From Phenylobacterium sp. (GTDB lineage Bacteria > Pseudomonadota > Alphaproteobacteria > Caulobacterales > Caulobacteraceae), in NCBI RefSeq assembly GCF_030698145.1, contig NZ_JAUYNW010000085.1, positions 1-64,000 on the forward strand: a stretch of DNA of 64,000 nt, read 5' to 3'. Positions within the stretch are counted from its first letter, which is position 1; every line of letters starts with the position of its first letter. The position numbers were made by a program, and so were the translations under genes. Below, piece after piece: positions 8,666 to 17,734 of this stretch. The notes below the pieces were generated by a model. It saw only the letters and a list, made by a program, of their open reading frames with translations, was not told the origin of the DNA and did not search any database.

Positions 8666-10659
8666 GCGAAGGCCTTGGCGAGGAAATCCACGGTCTTGCC
8701 GAGGATCAACTTCTCGTCCTCTTCCTCCCAACCGCCGTGGCCGGCGCCGGTGACCTCGATGTGTTCATGGCGCTTGCCGGCCGCCTTGAGGGCCGCCGCC
8801 ATGTAGGCCGATTGCCGGGGCGGCACGACGCCGTCGTCCAAGCCATGGATCAGCAGAACGGGAACCTTGACCTCCGCCGCCCGCAGGGCGGGCGAGGCAG
8901 CGATGAGCTTGGCCGATTCCGTCTTCGGGTCGCCCATCCGTTCGACCCACAGCTTGTAGACCAGAGATTCCTCTCCCTCCTCGAAGTCGCGCCGGGTCTC
9001 GGCCAGCATCTTGGGCAGGTCGCTGACGCCGGCGATGGACACGGCGGCCTTGTAGAGCTCCGGCCGCCGCACGACGCCCATCAGGGCCGCGTAGCCGCCA
9101 TAGCTCATCCCGCAGATCGCCACCTTGCCGGGGTCGGCCGCGCCGGTCGCCAACACCTGGGCGACGGCGTCCTCGACATCCTCCTGCATCCGACCGCCCC
9201 AATGACCGTGGCCGGCCTCGGTGAACGCCCGCCCATAGCCGGCGGAGCCCCGGAAGTTGGGCTGCAGGACCAGCCATCCCTGGGCCGCGAAGGCCTGGGT
9301 GAAGACATCGAACTCGACGCGGTCGCGCGCCTCCGGCCCACCGTGAGGCATGACCACCAGGGGTCGTGGCCCGGCGGCGTTCGGCTTGGTCAGGTAGGCG
9401 CGCAGCGACGCCCCGTCGCGGGTCTTCACGTCCAGGCCCTCGACCCGGGCCAGGCCCTCGGCGTTCAGCCATGGCTTGCCCAGGCCCAGGGGCTCGAACC
9501 GCGCGGCGGCGGAATCGTAGAAATAGAAGGCGGAATGCACGCCAGGCCCATCGACCCGCGCCAGGTAGCGGGTGTGGTCGCGATTGGTCTGCATCAGACG
9601 CACATTGTATTGCTTGCCGAAGAACGACTCCATTCCGCGGAAGTGAGGCGCGAACTTCGGGTCGGCGAAGACATAGGCCGTGCGGTCGTCGGTGAACTCG
9701 CCGGCGACGAAATGCCCACGATCGTCGAACAGGGCGCCTTCCATGTCGCGGCCAGGCCGCGCCGCGACGACCTCGCCGAGCGCATGGGTGCGGATATCGT
9801 AGCGTCGTATGGTCGCCGCGCCGTCCTGCGAACCCCGGGTTCGCGCAAGGAACACGCCGGCCTGTTCGGTGGGACCGACGAACTCGAAGTTCGGCCGGAA
9901 CCATTCCGAGCGCCGCACGACCTGGCGGAGCGGCTTCCATTCGGTCTCGCCCTCCGTGCGGCTGAGCACGGTGGTGATCGTTCCTCTTTCGTTGGTGTCG
10001 TAGCGAAGCACGGGCTTGCCGCCCTGGGCCGCCCAACCGGTCGTCTGGCCGCCGCCGCGTTCGAGGAACGCGGCCTCGCCGGTGTGTACGTTGAGATGAT
10101 GCAGGCTGAAGGCGGGCGCTCCGCCGTCATAGGCCATCATCATGATGCGGTCGTCGTCGTCCGGCATCAGGTCGATCAGCATGGCCAGATCGAAGTTGAC
10201 GCGTTGGAAGCGCTTCAGATCCCCGAACATCAGGACAGGATTGGACCCATCGGCGCCGATGGCCATCATCCGCCGGAACCGGCTCGTGTGCTTCCGCCCG
10301 AGGTTCGAGCCGGTCTCCCGAAATATCTCCTCGCGTTCGATGAGGAAGGAGACCAGCAGGCGCTTGTCGCTGGCCCAGGCCAGGCGGTCGACCGTGTAGT
10401 TCCCCAGCACCACCAGCTTGGGCTCGGCGCTGGGCGCGTCGGCGTCGATGAGGTGGAGGTAGGCCAGCCGTTCGCTGTCCTTGCCGCGCTGGAACATCAC
10501 GGCGATCTGCTTGCCGTTGGGCGACATGGCCGCGTCGCGGGCGAGCGGCGGCCTGATCAGGTCCTCCAGGCTCGGCGGCGGCGTGGTCGCCCGCACGGCC
10601 GTAGGCGCGACCAGGGGCAAGGCCCCGATGAGGCCCATGGCCCCTCGTCTGCTGAACAT
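8662..10659 (-). CDS. S9 family (prolyl oligopeptidase-type) peptidase, exported
   Basis: This is an alpha/beta-hydrolase serine peptidase. The N-terminus MFSRRGAMGLIGALPLVAPTAVRA looks like a signal peptide, so a periplasmic location is likely. The first ~400 residues form a degenerate beta-propeller region. The catalytic domain has the nucleophile in GMSYGGYAA (Ser519), the acid in HGLDDGVVP (Asp608 or 609) and the base in GAGHGG (His641). The 665-residue length is normal for dipeptidyl-peptidase/acylaminoacyl-peptidase-like members. It ends four bases inside the moeB-like gene. Confidence 0.92.
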   Translation of the reverse strand: MFSRRGAMGLIGALPLVAPTAVRATTPPPSLEDLIRPPLARDAAMSPNGKQIAVMFQRGKDSERLAYLHLIDADAPSAEPKLVVLGNYTVDRLAWASDKRLLVSFLIEREEIFRETGSNLGRKHTSRFRRMMAIGADGSNPVLMFGDLKRFQRVNFDLAMLIDLMPDDDDRIMMMAYDGGAPAFSLHHLNVHTGEAAFLERGGGQTTGWAAQGGKPVLRYDTNERGTITTVLSRTEGETEWKPLRQVVRRSEWFRPNFEFVGPTEQAGVFLARTRGSQDGAATIRRYDIRTHALGEVVAARPGRDMEGALFDDRGHFVAGEFTDDRTAYVFADPKFAPHFRGMESFFGKQYNVRLMQTNRDHTRYLARVDGPGVHSAFYFYDSAAARFEPLGLGKPWLNAEGLARVEGLDVKTRDGASLRAYLTKPNAAGPRPLVVMPHGGPEARDRVEFDVFTQAFAAQGWLVLQPNFRGSAGYGRAFTEAGHGHWGGRMQEDVEDAVAQVLATGAADPGKVAICGMSYGGYAALMGVVRRPELYKAAVSIAGVSDLPKMLAETRRDFEEGEESLVYKLWVERMGDPKTESAKLIAASPALRAAEVKVPVLLIHGLDDGVVPPRQSAYMAAALKAAGKRHEHIEVTGAGHGGWEEEDEKLILGKTVDFLAKAFA

Positions 10660-10742
10660 TCAACCGCCCCCCGGCGTCACAACCTACGAGCGCAGGCTTG
10701 GCCGTGGGCGCGCCGCCCGTCAACCGGGAATGACGGCCGCTG

Positions 10743-11729
10743 CTAAAGCATCGACGTCAGCACCCGGTCGGGGGGGCGGTGGCCGTCCATCCAGGTCTTG
10801 AGGTTGATAATCACCTTCTCGCCCATGTCGGTGCGGGCCTCGACCGTGGCCGAGCCCAGGTGGGGCAGGAGGACGGCGTTGGGCAGCTTGAGCAGCTTGG
10901 GATTGATCGCCGGTTCGAACTCGAAGACGTCCAGGCCCGCCCCGCCGATGGCGCCCTGGGCCAGCAGTTCGGTGAGCGCGCCCTCGTCGATGATCTCGCC
11001 GCGGGCGGTGTTGACCACGATGGCGTGGGACTGGAGCAGCTTCAGCCGCCGCGCCGACAGCAGATGGTAGGTGGCCGGCGTGTGCGGGCAGTTGACCGAG
11101 ATGATGTCCATGCGGGCCAGCATCTGGTCGAGGCTCTCCCAGTAGGTGGCCTCGAGCTCTTCGGCGATCAGGTGACTGACCGGCTTGCGGTTGTGGTAGT
11201 GGATCTGCATGCCGAAGGCCCGGGCGCGGCGCGCCACCGCCTGGCCGATCCGGCCCATGCCGATGATCCCCAACCGTTTGCCGTTGACCCGCCGGCCCAT
11301 CATCCAGGTGGGGGTCCAGCCGGTGAAGCTTCCGGCCTGGACAACCTCGGCGCCTTCCACGATCCGGCGCGAGACCGCCATGATCAGGGCCATTGTCAGG
11401 TCGGCGGTGTCCTCGGTGAGTACGCCGGGCGTATTGGTCACCGCGATGCCGCGGGCGTTGGCGGCGGCCACGTCGATATGGTCGACGCCCATGCCGAAAT
11501 TGGCGATCAGCTTCAGGCGCTCGCCCGCCCCGGCCAGCAGGTCGGCGTCGATCCGGTCGGTGATGGTGGGCACCAGGGCGTCGGCGCGACTCAAGGCGTC
11601 GGCCAGCGCGGCGCGGCTCATGGGCGCGTCGTCGAGGTTGAGCTCGGTGTCGAACAACTCGCGCATCCGCGTCTCCACCACATCGGGGAGTCGGCGGGTT
11701 ACGATGACTTTCGGCTTGCGGGCGGCCAT
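10743..11729 (-). CDS. D-2-hydroxyacid dehydrogenase (glyoxylate/hydroxypyruvate reductase type)
   Basis: This NAD(P)-dependent enzyme reduces 2-keto acids such as glyoxylate or hydroxypyruvate. Its 328 residues show the Rossmann motif GMGRIG (157-162) and the catalytic set Arg243 (TARGEI), Glu272 (FEFEP) and His290 (LPHLGSAT). HNRKP after the second strand, with Arg at the cofactor-selecting position, suggests NADPH preference. It starts 74 bp from the divergent SH3 gene. Exact substrate cannot be read from sequence. Confidence 0.92.
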   Translation of the reverse strand: MAARKPKVIVTRRLPDVVETRMRELFDTELNLDDAPMSRAALADALSRADALVPTITDRIDADLLAGAGERLKLIANFGMGVDHIDVAAANARGIAVTNTPGVLTEDTADLTMALIMAVSRRIVEGAEVVQAGSFTGWTPTWMMGRRVNGKRLGIIGMGRIGQAVARRARAFGMQIHYHNRKPVSHLIAEELEATYWESLDQMLARMDIISVNCPHTPATYHLLSARRLKLLQSHAIVVNTARGEIIDEGALTELLAQGAIGGAGLDVFEFEPAINPKLLKLPNAVLLPHLGSATVEARTDMGEKVIINLKTWMDGHRPPDRVLTSML

Positions 11730-11803
11730 GGGCGTCTGAAAGGAATCTTTAACTGCGCGTGGCGCGCTTTGAGTTGTGACCAGGAACCTCTAGCAAAGCC
11801 CCT

Positions 11804-12358
11804 ATGGACGGCCAAGGCGAGCCTCATCTGATCGAGCGTGACAATTGGGCGGCGCCGTTGTTTGCGGCGGTGCTGCTGTGCGCCCTTTCCTGCCTGCCGG
11901 CCCAGGCGGCCGATCGGGCCACCCCGTCGGGCTATCCCGTACCCCGCTATATCACCCTGAAGTTCGACGAGGTCTATGCCCGAGCGGGTCCGGGGGAGGA
12001 TCATCGGCTGCTCTGGGTCTACCGGGTCAAGGGCCTGCCGGTGCAGGTGGTGGCCGAGAACAGCGAGTGGCGGCGCGTCTGCGACCCCTCCGGCGGGGTC
12101 GCCTGGGTCCACAAGCGGCTCACCGACGGGCGGCGCAACGTTCTCATCGCCCAAGCCACGCGCGTGGCGGTGCGCAAGAAACCCAAGGCCGACGCCCAGA
12201 TCGTCGCCTATCTGAACCCCAGGTCGCTGGCCGCGTTGACCCGGTGCGACAAGGGCTGGTGCAAGGTCCGGCTGGACGGCGCATCGGGGTGGACGCAGGC
12301 GCGGGGCCTCTGGGGCGTGTCGGACGCCCTGCAGTGCAAGGCTCCCGCCCGCCGTTGA
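11804..12358 (+). CDS. exported protein with two SH3-like domains
   Basis: This 184-residue protein has a hydrophobic N-terminal export segment (AAPLFAAVLLCALSCLPAQA, about residues 16-35). Two bacterial SH3-like domains follow: the first around VYARAGPGEDHRLLWVY...WRRVCDPSGGVAWVHK, the second around RVAVRKKPKADAQIVAYL...GWCKVRLDGASGWTQ. Such proteins usually bind cell-wall components in the periplasm. Four cysteines in the mature part could form disulfides. It lies upstream of fabA on the same strand, 90 bp away, but no functional link to fatty-acid synthesis is apparent. Confidence 0.85.
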   Translation: MDGQGEPHLIERDNWAAPLFAAVLLCALSCLPAQAADRATPSGYPVPRYITLKFDEVYARAGPGEDHRLLWVYRVKGLPVQVVAENSEWRRVCDPSGGVAWVHKRLTDGRRNVLIAQATRVAVRKKPKADAQIVAYLNPRSLAALTRCDKGWCKVRLDGASGWTQARGLWGVSDALQCKAPARR

Positions 12359-12448
12359 GCCCCGGCGTTGAGCAACCGGGCCGGCTCTGCTAGGCCGTGA
12401 CCCAGACGATTTCATCGGCCCCCAGGGCCGCCGACAAGAAAGCCGACC

Positions 12449-12976
12449 ATGATCCAGGGCGCCAAGGCCAAGGACCACTACAGCCTCGAGGAACTCCTGG
12501 CCTGTGGCCGGGGCGAGATGTTCGGGCCGGGCAACGCCCAGCTCCCCGTCCCCCCGATGCTGATGTTCGACCGGATCACCAAGATCGCCGACGCCGGCGG
12601 CCTGCACGGCAAGGGCCATGTCGAGGCCGAGCTCGACGTGAACCCGGACCTCTGGTTCTTCCAGTGCCACTTCATCAACGATCCCGTCATGCCCGGCTGC
12701 CTGGGCCTGGACGCCATGTGGCAGCTCGTGGGCTTCTTCCTCGGCTGGTCCGGCGCGCCGGGCAAGGGCCGGGCCCTGGGCGTCGGCGAGGTCAAGTTCA
12801 CCGGCCAGGTGACGCCCAAGGTCTCCAAGCTGGTCTACAAGATCGACCTCAAGCGGGTGATCATCCGCAAGCTGGTCATGGGGATCGGCGACGGGGTGCT
12901 GGAAGCCGACGGCAAGCCCATCTACGAGGCCAAGGACCTGCGCGTCGGTTTGTTCGACGCCAAGGATTTGGTCTAG
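12449..12976 (+). CDS. fabA: FabA, 3-hydroxyacyl-ACP dehydratase/isomerase
   Basis: It dehydrates 3-hydroxydecanoyl-ACP and isomerises trans-2- to cis-3-decenoyl-ACP, the branch point to unsaturated fatty acids. The 175-residue protein has catalytic His74 ([11 protein letters not shown]) and Asp88 (CLGLDAMWQ). It lies 10 bp upstream of fabB, a typical fabAB operon. The start ATG at 12449 gives the family-like opening before [19 protein letters not shown]. Confidence 0.97.
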   Translation: MIQGAKAKDHYSLEELLACGRGEMFGPGNAQLPVPPMLMFDRITKIADAGGLHGKGHVEAELDVNPDLWFFQCHFINDPVMPGCLGLDAMWQLVGFFLGWSGAPGKGRALGVGEVKFTGQVTPKVSKLVYKIDLKRVIIRKLVMGIGDGVLEADGKPIYEAKDLRVGLFDAKDLV

Positions 12977-12986
12977 GGAGGCCGCC

Positions 12987-14198
12987 ATGCGTCGCGTCGT
13001 CGTCACGGGTATCGGGATCGTCTCCTCGATCGGCAACAACGCAAACGAGGTCCTGGCCTCGCTGCGGGAAGCCAAGTCGGGGATCAGCTTCTCTCCGGAA
13101 TATGCCGAGCTGGGTTTCCGCTCGCAGGTCCACGCCGCCCCGGCCATCGAGTGGGAAGGCATGGTCGACCGCCGCGCCGCCCGCTTCCTGGCCCAGGGCA
13201 CGGCCTTCGGCCACATCGCCATGGAGCAGGCCATCGCCGACTCCGGCCTGGAGGAGGCCGAGGTCTCCAACGCGCGGACCGGCCTGATCGTCGGCTCGGG
13301 CGGGCCCTCGACGAAATCCATCGTCGAGGCGGCCCACACCGCCAAGGAGCGCGGCCCCAAGCGGGTCGGCCCGTTCGCCGTGCCCAAGGCGATGAGCTCC
13401 GGCGCGTCTGCGACGCTGGCCACCTGGTTCAAGATCAAGGGCCTGAACTTCTCGATCTCCTCGGCCTGCGCCACCTCCACCCACTGCATCGGCTCGGGCT
13501 ACGAGCAGATCCAGCTCGGCAAGCAGGACATCGTCTTCGCCGGCGGGACCGAGGAGCTGGACTGGACCCTGTCGGTGCTGTTCGACGCCATGGGCGCCAT
13601 GAGCTCCAACTTCAACGAGAAGCCGGCCACCGCCAGCCGCGCCTATGACGTGGCCCGCGACGGCTTCGTGATCGCCGGCGGCGCCGGGATCGTGGTGCTG
13701 GAAGAGTACGAGCACGCCAAGGCCCGCGGGGCCAAGATCTATGGCGAGATCGTCGGTTACGCCGCCAATTCCGACGGCTTCGACATGGTCGCCCCGTCCG
13801 GCGAGGGCGCGGTGCGCTGCATGCGCCTGGCCATGGACGGCCTGGGCGGGCGCAAGATCGACTATCTGAACCCGCACGGCACCTCGACCCCGGTGGGGGA
13901 TTCCAAGGAGATGGGCGCGGTGCGCGAGGTCTTCGGCTCCAACGTGCCGCTGATCTCCTCGACCAAGTCGCTGACCGGCCACAGCCTGGGCGCGGCCGGG
14001 GCGCAGGAGGCCATCTACTCGATCCTGATGCTCAACAACGGCTTCGCCGCCGAGAGCGCCCACATCGAGAACCTGGACCCTGAATTCGCCGACCTGCCGA
14101 TCCTGCGCCAGCGCAAGGACGTGGAGCTGCAGACGGTGATGTCCAACAGCTTCGGCTTCGGCGGCACTAATGGCTGCCTGGTGATGGCGCGGGTCTAG
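12987..14198 (+). CDS. fabB: FabB, 3-oxoacyl-ACP synthase I
   Basis: This is a condensing enzyme that elongates acyl-ACP and is needed for unsaturated chains made by FabA. The 403-residue protein has the Cys-His-His triad: Cys161 in [10 protein letters not shown], His297 in [11 protein letters not shown], His332 in [11 protein letters not shown]. An AGGGAGG ribosome site lies just before the ATG in the 10-bp gap after fabA. Its TAG interlocks with the opposing DUF6968 gene. Confidence 0.97.
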   Translation: MRRVVVTGIGIVSSIGNNANEVLASLREAKSGISFSPEYAELGFRSQVHAAPAIEWEGMVDRRAARFLAQGTAFGHIAMEQAIADSGLEEAEVSNARTGLIVGSGGPSTKSIVEAAHTAKERGPKRVGPFAVPKAMSSGASATLATWFKIKGLNFSISSACATSTHCIGSGYEQIQLGKQDIVFAGGTEELDWTLSVLFDAMGAMSSNFNEKPATASRAYDVARDGFVIAGGAGIVVLEEYEHAKARGAKIYGEIVGYAANSDGFDMVAPSGEGAVRCMRLAMDGLGGRKIDYLNPHGTSTPVGDSKEMGAVREVFGSNVPLISSTKSLTGHSLGAAGAQEAIYSILMLNNGFAAESAHIENLDPEFADLPILRQRKDVELQTVMSNSFGFGGTNGCLVMARV

Positions 14199-14524
14199 GG
14201 CCGACCTTCCCGCTGCCATTTCATCGAATAGGCATCGAGCGGAAACTCGTCGCCGCGTGCTGTTAGAGATCCGCCCTTCTCAATGAAGTCGTGCAGCAGG
14301 TCCTGCGCCAGGGCGATCGCCAGGCACAGGGCCTGAAACGAGTCTTCGCCCGTGATGTCAGACAGCTTGGCATAGAGGGGGTGCAATGACACCGGACACC
14401 GCCACGCCCCCGATGGGTCGGGGTAGGGCGCGCCAATCTCCAGGGAAATCTCGAAGTCCTCCTCTCCCGGAACCGAGGCGCCCAAGGTAATGCTTGCGAC
14501 TGTTGCCGACATGATCCGCGCCAC
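14195..14524 (-). CDS. DUF6968-like small protein
   Basis: This 109-residue protein has the pattern [40 protein letters not shown] and [21 protein letters not shown]. That pattern matches small alphaproteobacterial proteins now grouped as DUF6968. Function is unknown; there is no signal peptide or membrane segment. It is inserted antisense between fabB and fabI, sharing a CTAG stop with fabB. The start could also be the second Met (14512). The surrounding DNA is slightly richer in A and T than its neighbours. Confidence 0.75.
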   Translation of the reverse strand: MARIMSATVASITLGASVPGEEDFEISLEIGAPYPDPSGAWRCPVSLHPLYAKLSDITGEDSFQALCLAIALAQDLLHDFIEKGGSLTARGDEFPLDAYSMKWQREGRP

Positions 14525-14689
14525 ACCGATTGGTTGAAATTAGAGGGTAGAGTGTCGGTGACCATGCGGCTAGGGCGGGCCGTGCTGGCAGCTTGTTCAT
14601 TTCGCCGTCGTCGGCTGGCAGAGGTTGCCGCTTGCGTGCTCCAACGCGCGAGTCCACAAACCCGCACGAAAAACGCGAGGGAGACGCGC

Positions 14690-15505
14690 ATGGCCAAGGA
14701 TGGCTGGGACTTGCCCACGGGCGAGCTGATGAAGGGCAAGAAGGGCGTTGTGATCGGCGTGGCCAATCACGACTCCATCGCCTGGGGCATCGCCTCGCAA
14801 CTCGCCGCCCAGGGCGCCGAGATGGCCCTGTTCCACCTGCCGGGCATGGAGCGCCGGGTCCAGCCCCTGGGCGAGAGCATCGGGGTCAAGACCATCGTCC
14901 CCGTCGACGTCACCCAGGACGACCAGATGGACGCGGCCTTCGCCGCCGTCGAGACGGCCTTCGGGACCATCGACTTCTTCGTCCACGCCATCGCCTACGC
15001 CCCGCGCGACCAGATCAAGGGCAGCTTCGTCGACAACGCCAGCCGCGAGGGCTTCCTGCAGGCCATGGACATCTCGGCCTACAGCTTCGTCGACTGCGCC
15101 CGGCGCGCCGAGAAGCTGATGCCGAATGGCGGCTCGATCATCTGCCTGACCTATATGGGCTCGGAACGCGCCATCCCGAACTACAACACCATGGGGGTGG
15201 CCAAGGCCGCCCTGGAGGCCGCCAGCCGCTATGTGGCCCGCGACCTCGGCCCCAAGGGCATTCGTGTCAACGCGTTGTCACCCGGCGCCATGCGCACCCT
15301 GTCCCTGGCCGGGATCTCCGGCGGCAAGGGCATGCTGGCCAAGGGCCGCGACCTCTCGGCCATGAAGCAGGACACCTCGATGGAAGGGGTGGCCGGCGCC
15401 GCCCTGTGGCTGCTGTCGGACCTCGGCCGCTCGACCACGGGCGAGCTGATCCACGTGGACGCCGGCTTCCACATGATGGGCTTCACCGAGGACGAGGAAG
15501 CCTAG
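14690..15505 (+). CDS. fabI: FabI, enoyl-ACP reductase (NADH)
   Basis: It catalyses the last step of each fatty-acid elongation cycle and is the triclosan target family. The 271-residue protein has the FabI pattern Tyr155 (LTYMGSE), Tyr165 and Lys172 (NYNTMGVAK), equivalent to Y146/Y156/K163 of the E. coli enzyme. The track start at 14534 adds 52 unrelated residues; the ATG at 14690 has GAGGGAG upstream. It is separated from fabAB by the antisense DUF6968 gene. Its stop interlocks with the TetR gene through CTAG. Confidence 0.96.
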   Translation: MAKDGWDLPTGELMKGKKGVVIGVANHDSIAWGIASQLAAQGAEMALFHLPGMERRVQPLGESIGVKTIVPVDVTQDDQMDAAFAAVETAFGTIDFFVHAIAYAPRDQIKGSFVDNASREGFLQAMDISAYSFVDCARRAEKLMPNGGSIICLTYMGSERAIPNYNTMGVAKAALEAASRYVARDLGPKGIRVNALSPGAMRTLSLAGISGGKGMLAKGRDLSAMKQDTSMEGVAGAALWLLSDLGRSTTGELIHVDAGFHMMGFTEDEEA

Positions 15506-16110
15506 CTCGAATAGGCCTTCATGAACCTGCGCGCGGCCTCGCAGGCGACGTGGTCGATCTGGCCGGCGGTCAAGTCGCGTCCCACGCCCAGCAGGTGGGC
15601 GAGCTGATGCGTGCCGATCACCATGCCGGCGAAGAACTCGGCCGCCAGGGCCGGGTCGTCCACCGCCAGGCGACCGGCGGCGGTTTCCATCTCCAGGAAC
15701 CGGGCCAGCCTGCGCCGTGACGTGACGGGGCCGGATTCGTAGAAGGCTCGGGCCAGCTCGGGCAGCTCCACCGCGCCCTGGACGGTCATGCGCAGCATGG
15801 AAGTCCCGCGCGGGGCCATCACCGCTTCGATCATCACCCGGCCGAAGGCGGCCAGCGCCTCCTCGGGGTGCTCTTGGGCGCCCGGCGTCATAAGGGGGGC
15901 GGTGATCTCGGAGACCCGGCGGTCGACGATGGCGCGCATCAGCTCTGCCTTGGAGCCGTAGTGATTGTAGACCGTCTGCTTGGAGACCCCGGCGCGGCGG
16001 GCGATCAGCTCCACCGAGGCCGAAAGGCCGCGCTCGCCGAACACCAGGGCGGCGGCGTCGAGAATGGCCTCGGTCTTGGCGAGGTCGATCTGTCCGGCCA
16101 GCCTGGGCAT
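15502..16110 (-). CDS. TetR-family regulator of the adjacent efflux operon
   Basis: This 202-residue repressor has an N-terminal helix-turn-helix, ELIARRAGVSKQTVYNHYGSKAEL (about 36-59). The C-terminal ligand domain ends in a TetR_C_7-like helix bundle (EMETAAGRLAVDDPALAAEFFAGMV). It is the last gene of the EmrA-like, EmrB-like, TetR operon; its ATG overlaps the transporter stop as ATGA. The track fuses it to an out-of-frame stretch (15502-17445). An imperfect palindrome upstream of the operon is a candidate operator. Confidence 0.92.
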   Translation of the reverse strand: MPRLAGQIDLAKTEAILDAAALVFGERGLSASVELIARRAGVSKQTVYNHYGSKAELMRAIVDRRVSEITAPLMTPGAQEHPEEALAAFGRVMIEAVMAPRGTSMLRMTVQGAVELPELARAFYESGPVTSRRRLARFLEMETAAGRLAVDDPALAAEFFAGMVIGTHQLAHLLGVGRDLTAGQIDHVACEAARRFMKAYSS

Positions 16111-17726
16111 CAGCGGCCCTCGGCCTGGGCCGGGACCGGCGCGGCCTTGGCGGGCTTGGCGAAGATCCCCAGCACCGCGGCGGCGGCGCAGGCCAGGGCC
16201 AGGAAGGCGAAGCCGTCGGCGAAGCCCATGACGCTCGCCTCCCGCCGCAGCATCATGCCGAGCGCCTTGTTGGCCGCGCCCTCGGGGTCGGCCATGCCGC
16301 GCTGGGTCATCAGGCTGGTGAAGCCCTGGACCAGGTCCTGGGCCGCGGGATTGGCGCTGGTCAGGGCCGCCGAGAGGTCCCCCAGGTGGACGGCGGTCTG
16401 GTGGCTGAGCACGGTGGTCAGCAGGGCCATGCCCACCGCGCCGCCCACGTTGCGCAGCAGGTTCACCAGGCCCGAGGCGTCCTTCATCATCGAGGCCGGC
16501 AGGGTGGAGACCGAGAGCTGGGACGCCGCGATCATCGCCGTCATCACCCCCATGCCGCGGAACACCTGCAGGACGGCGAAGTCCCAGAACCCCCAGTCGG
16601 CGTTGACGTGGGAGCCCAGGCCGATGCCGTAGGCGGTGAGGCCGAAGCCCAGCACCAGGGGAATGCGGGCGTCCAGCGCGCGGACCATGCGGCCGGCCAC
16701 GGGGGCCATGGCGAACATGACCAGGCCGGAGACCAGCATGGTGGTGCCCACCTCGGCGGCCGAATAGCGCAGCACCTGGCCCAGGAAGAGCGGCAGGATG
16801 AAGGTGCCGCCGAACAGCCCCGCCCCGGCCACGAAGTTCATCACGGCGCCGAGCGCGAAGTTGCGGTCGGCGAACGGCTTCAGCGAGACGATGGGCTGGC
16901 GGTAGTTGAGCTGGCGCAGGATGAAGCTCACCCCGGTGACGAGGGCCAGGATGGTCAGGCCCACGATCAGCTCGTCGTCGAACCAGCCCTCGCTGGCGCC
17001 CTCCTCCAGCACGTACTGCATGGAGAGCAGGGCTACGGTCATCAGCACCAGGCCCACCCAGTCGACGCCCTTGCCCAGGCGCGGATCGCCCCGGTCGAAG
17101 TCGGCGTAGCGCGAGACCAGGAACATCACCACCAGCCCGATCGGGACATTGATGAAGAACAGCCAATGCCAGGACAGGGCGTCGGTGAGGTGGCCGCCCA
17201 GCGTCGGCCCGACCGTGGGCGCCAGGGTCACCACCAGGCCGAACACCACATTGGCGGTGACCCGCCGCTCCTGGGGGAAGACCGTCATGGCGGTGGCGAA
17301 GGCCGCCGGGATCATCGCCCCGGCCGCCAGGCCCTGCATCGTCCGTGTCAGGATCATCGTCTCGATACTGGTCGAGAAGCCGGTCATCACCGAGGTGACC
17401 ACGAAGGCGCCGCAGGCCCAGACATAGACCGTGCGGGTGCTCCACATCTTCGACAGGTAGGCGGTGAGCGGAATGATCACCACCTCGGCCAGCAGGTAGC
17501 TGGTCTGCACCCAGCTGATCTCGTCGGCGGTCGCCCCGATCCCCGCCTGGATCTGTGACAGCGAGGCCGCGACGATCTGGATGTCGAGCACGGCCATGAA
17601 CTGGCCCAGCACCATGCCCCCGAAGCCCAGGAAGACCGCGGTCCAGTTGACCTCGCCGGTCGGCCGTCGGTGGCGGACCAGGGGGTCGGCGTCGTGAGCG
17701 CCGTGGGGGAGGGGTTCGGGCGCCAA
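16110..17726 (-). CDS. MFS drug exporter, DHA2/EmrB family
   Basis: This 538-residue inner-membrane proton antiporter has about 14 predicted spans. Motif C-like sequence and the family signature GQFMAVLDIQIVAASLSQIQ and SWVQTSYLLAEVVIIPLTAYLSK are present near the N-terminus. With the EmrA-like periplasmic adaptor encoded 8 bp upstream it should form a tripartite pump with an outer-membrane channel encoded elsewhere. Substrates are unknown; the family exports hydrophobic drugs and uncouplers. Confidence 0.94.
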   Translation of the reverse strand: MAPEPLPHGAHDADPLVRHRRPTGEVNWTAVFLGFGGMVLGQFMAVLDIQIVAASLSQIQAGIGATADEISWVQTSYLLAEVVIIPLTAYLSKMWSTRTVYVWACGAFVVTSVMTGFSTSIETMILTRTMQGLAAGAMIPAAFATAMTVFPQERRVTANVVFGLVVTLAPTVGPTLGGHLTDALSWHWLFFINVPIGLVVMFLVSRYADFDRGDPRLGKGVDWVGLVLMTVALLSMQYVLEEGASEGWFDDELIVGLTILALVTGVSFILRQLNYRQPIVSLKPFADRNFALGAVMNFVAGAGLFGGTFILPLFLGQVLRYSAAEVGTTMLVSGLVMFAMAPVAGRMVRALDARIPLVLGFGLTAYGIGLGSHVNADWGFWDFAVLQVFRGMGVMTAMIAASQLSVSTLPASMMKDASGLVNLLRNVGGAVGMALLTTVLSHQTAVHLGDLSAALTSANPAAQDLVQGFTSLMTQRGMADPEGAANKALGMMLRREASVMGFADGFAFLALACAAAAVLGIFAKPAKAAPVPAQAEGR

Positions 17727-17734
17727 GGCGCGGC

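Noticed and set aside
7618-10746. 1042-aa plus-strand ORF
   Set aside because: It runs antisense to hslV and the S9 peptidase and across moeB in another frame. Its Gly/Arg/Ala/His-rich composition is the usual shadow of high-GC genes; the real genes have family motifs.
15502-17445. 647-aa minus-strand ORF read as one protein
   Set aside because: Only the last 202 residues (TetR) are real; the first part is the transporter gene in a wrong frame.
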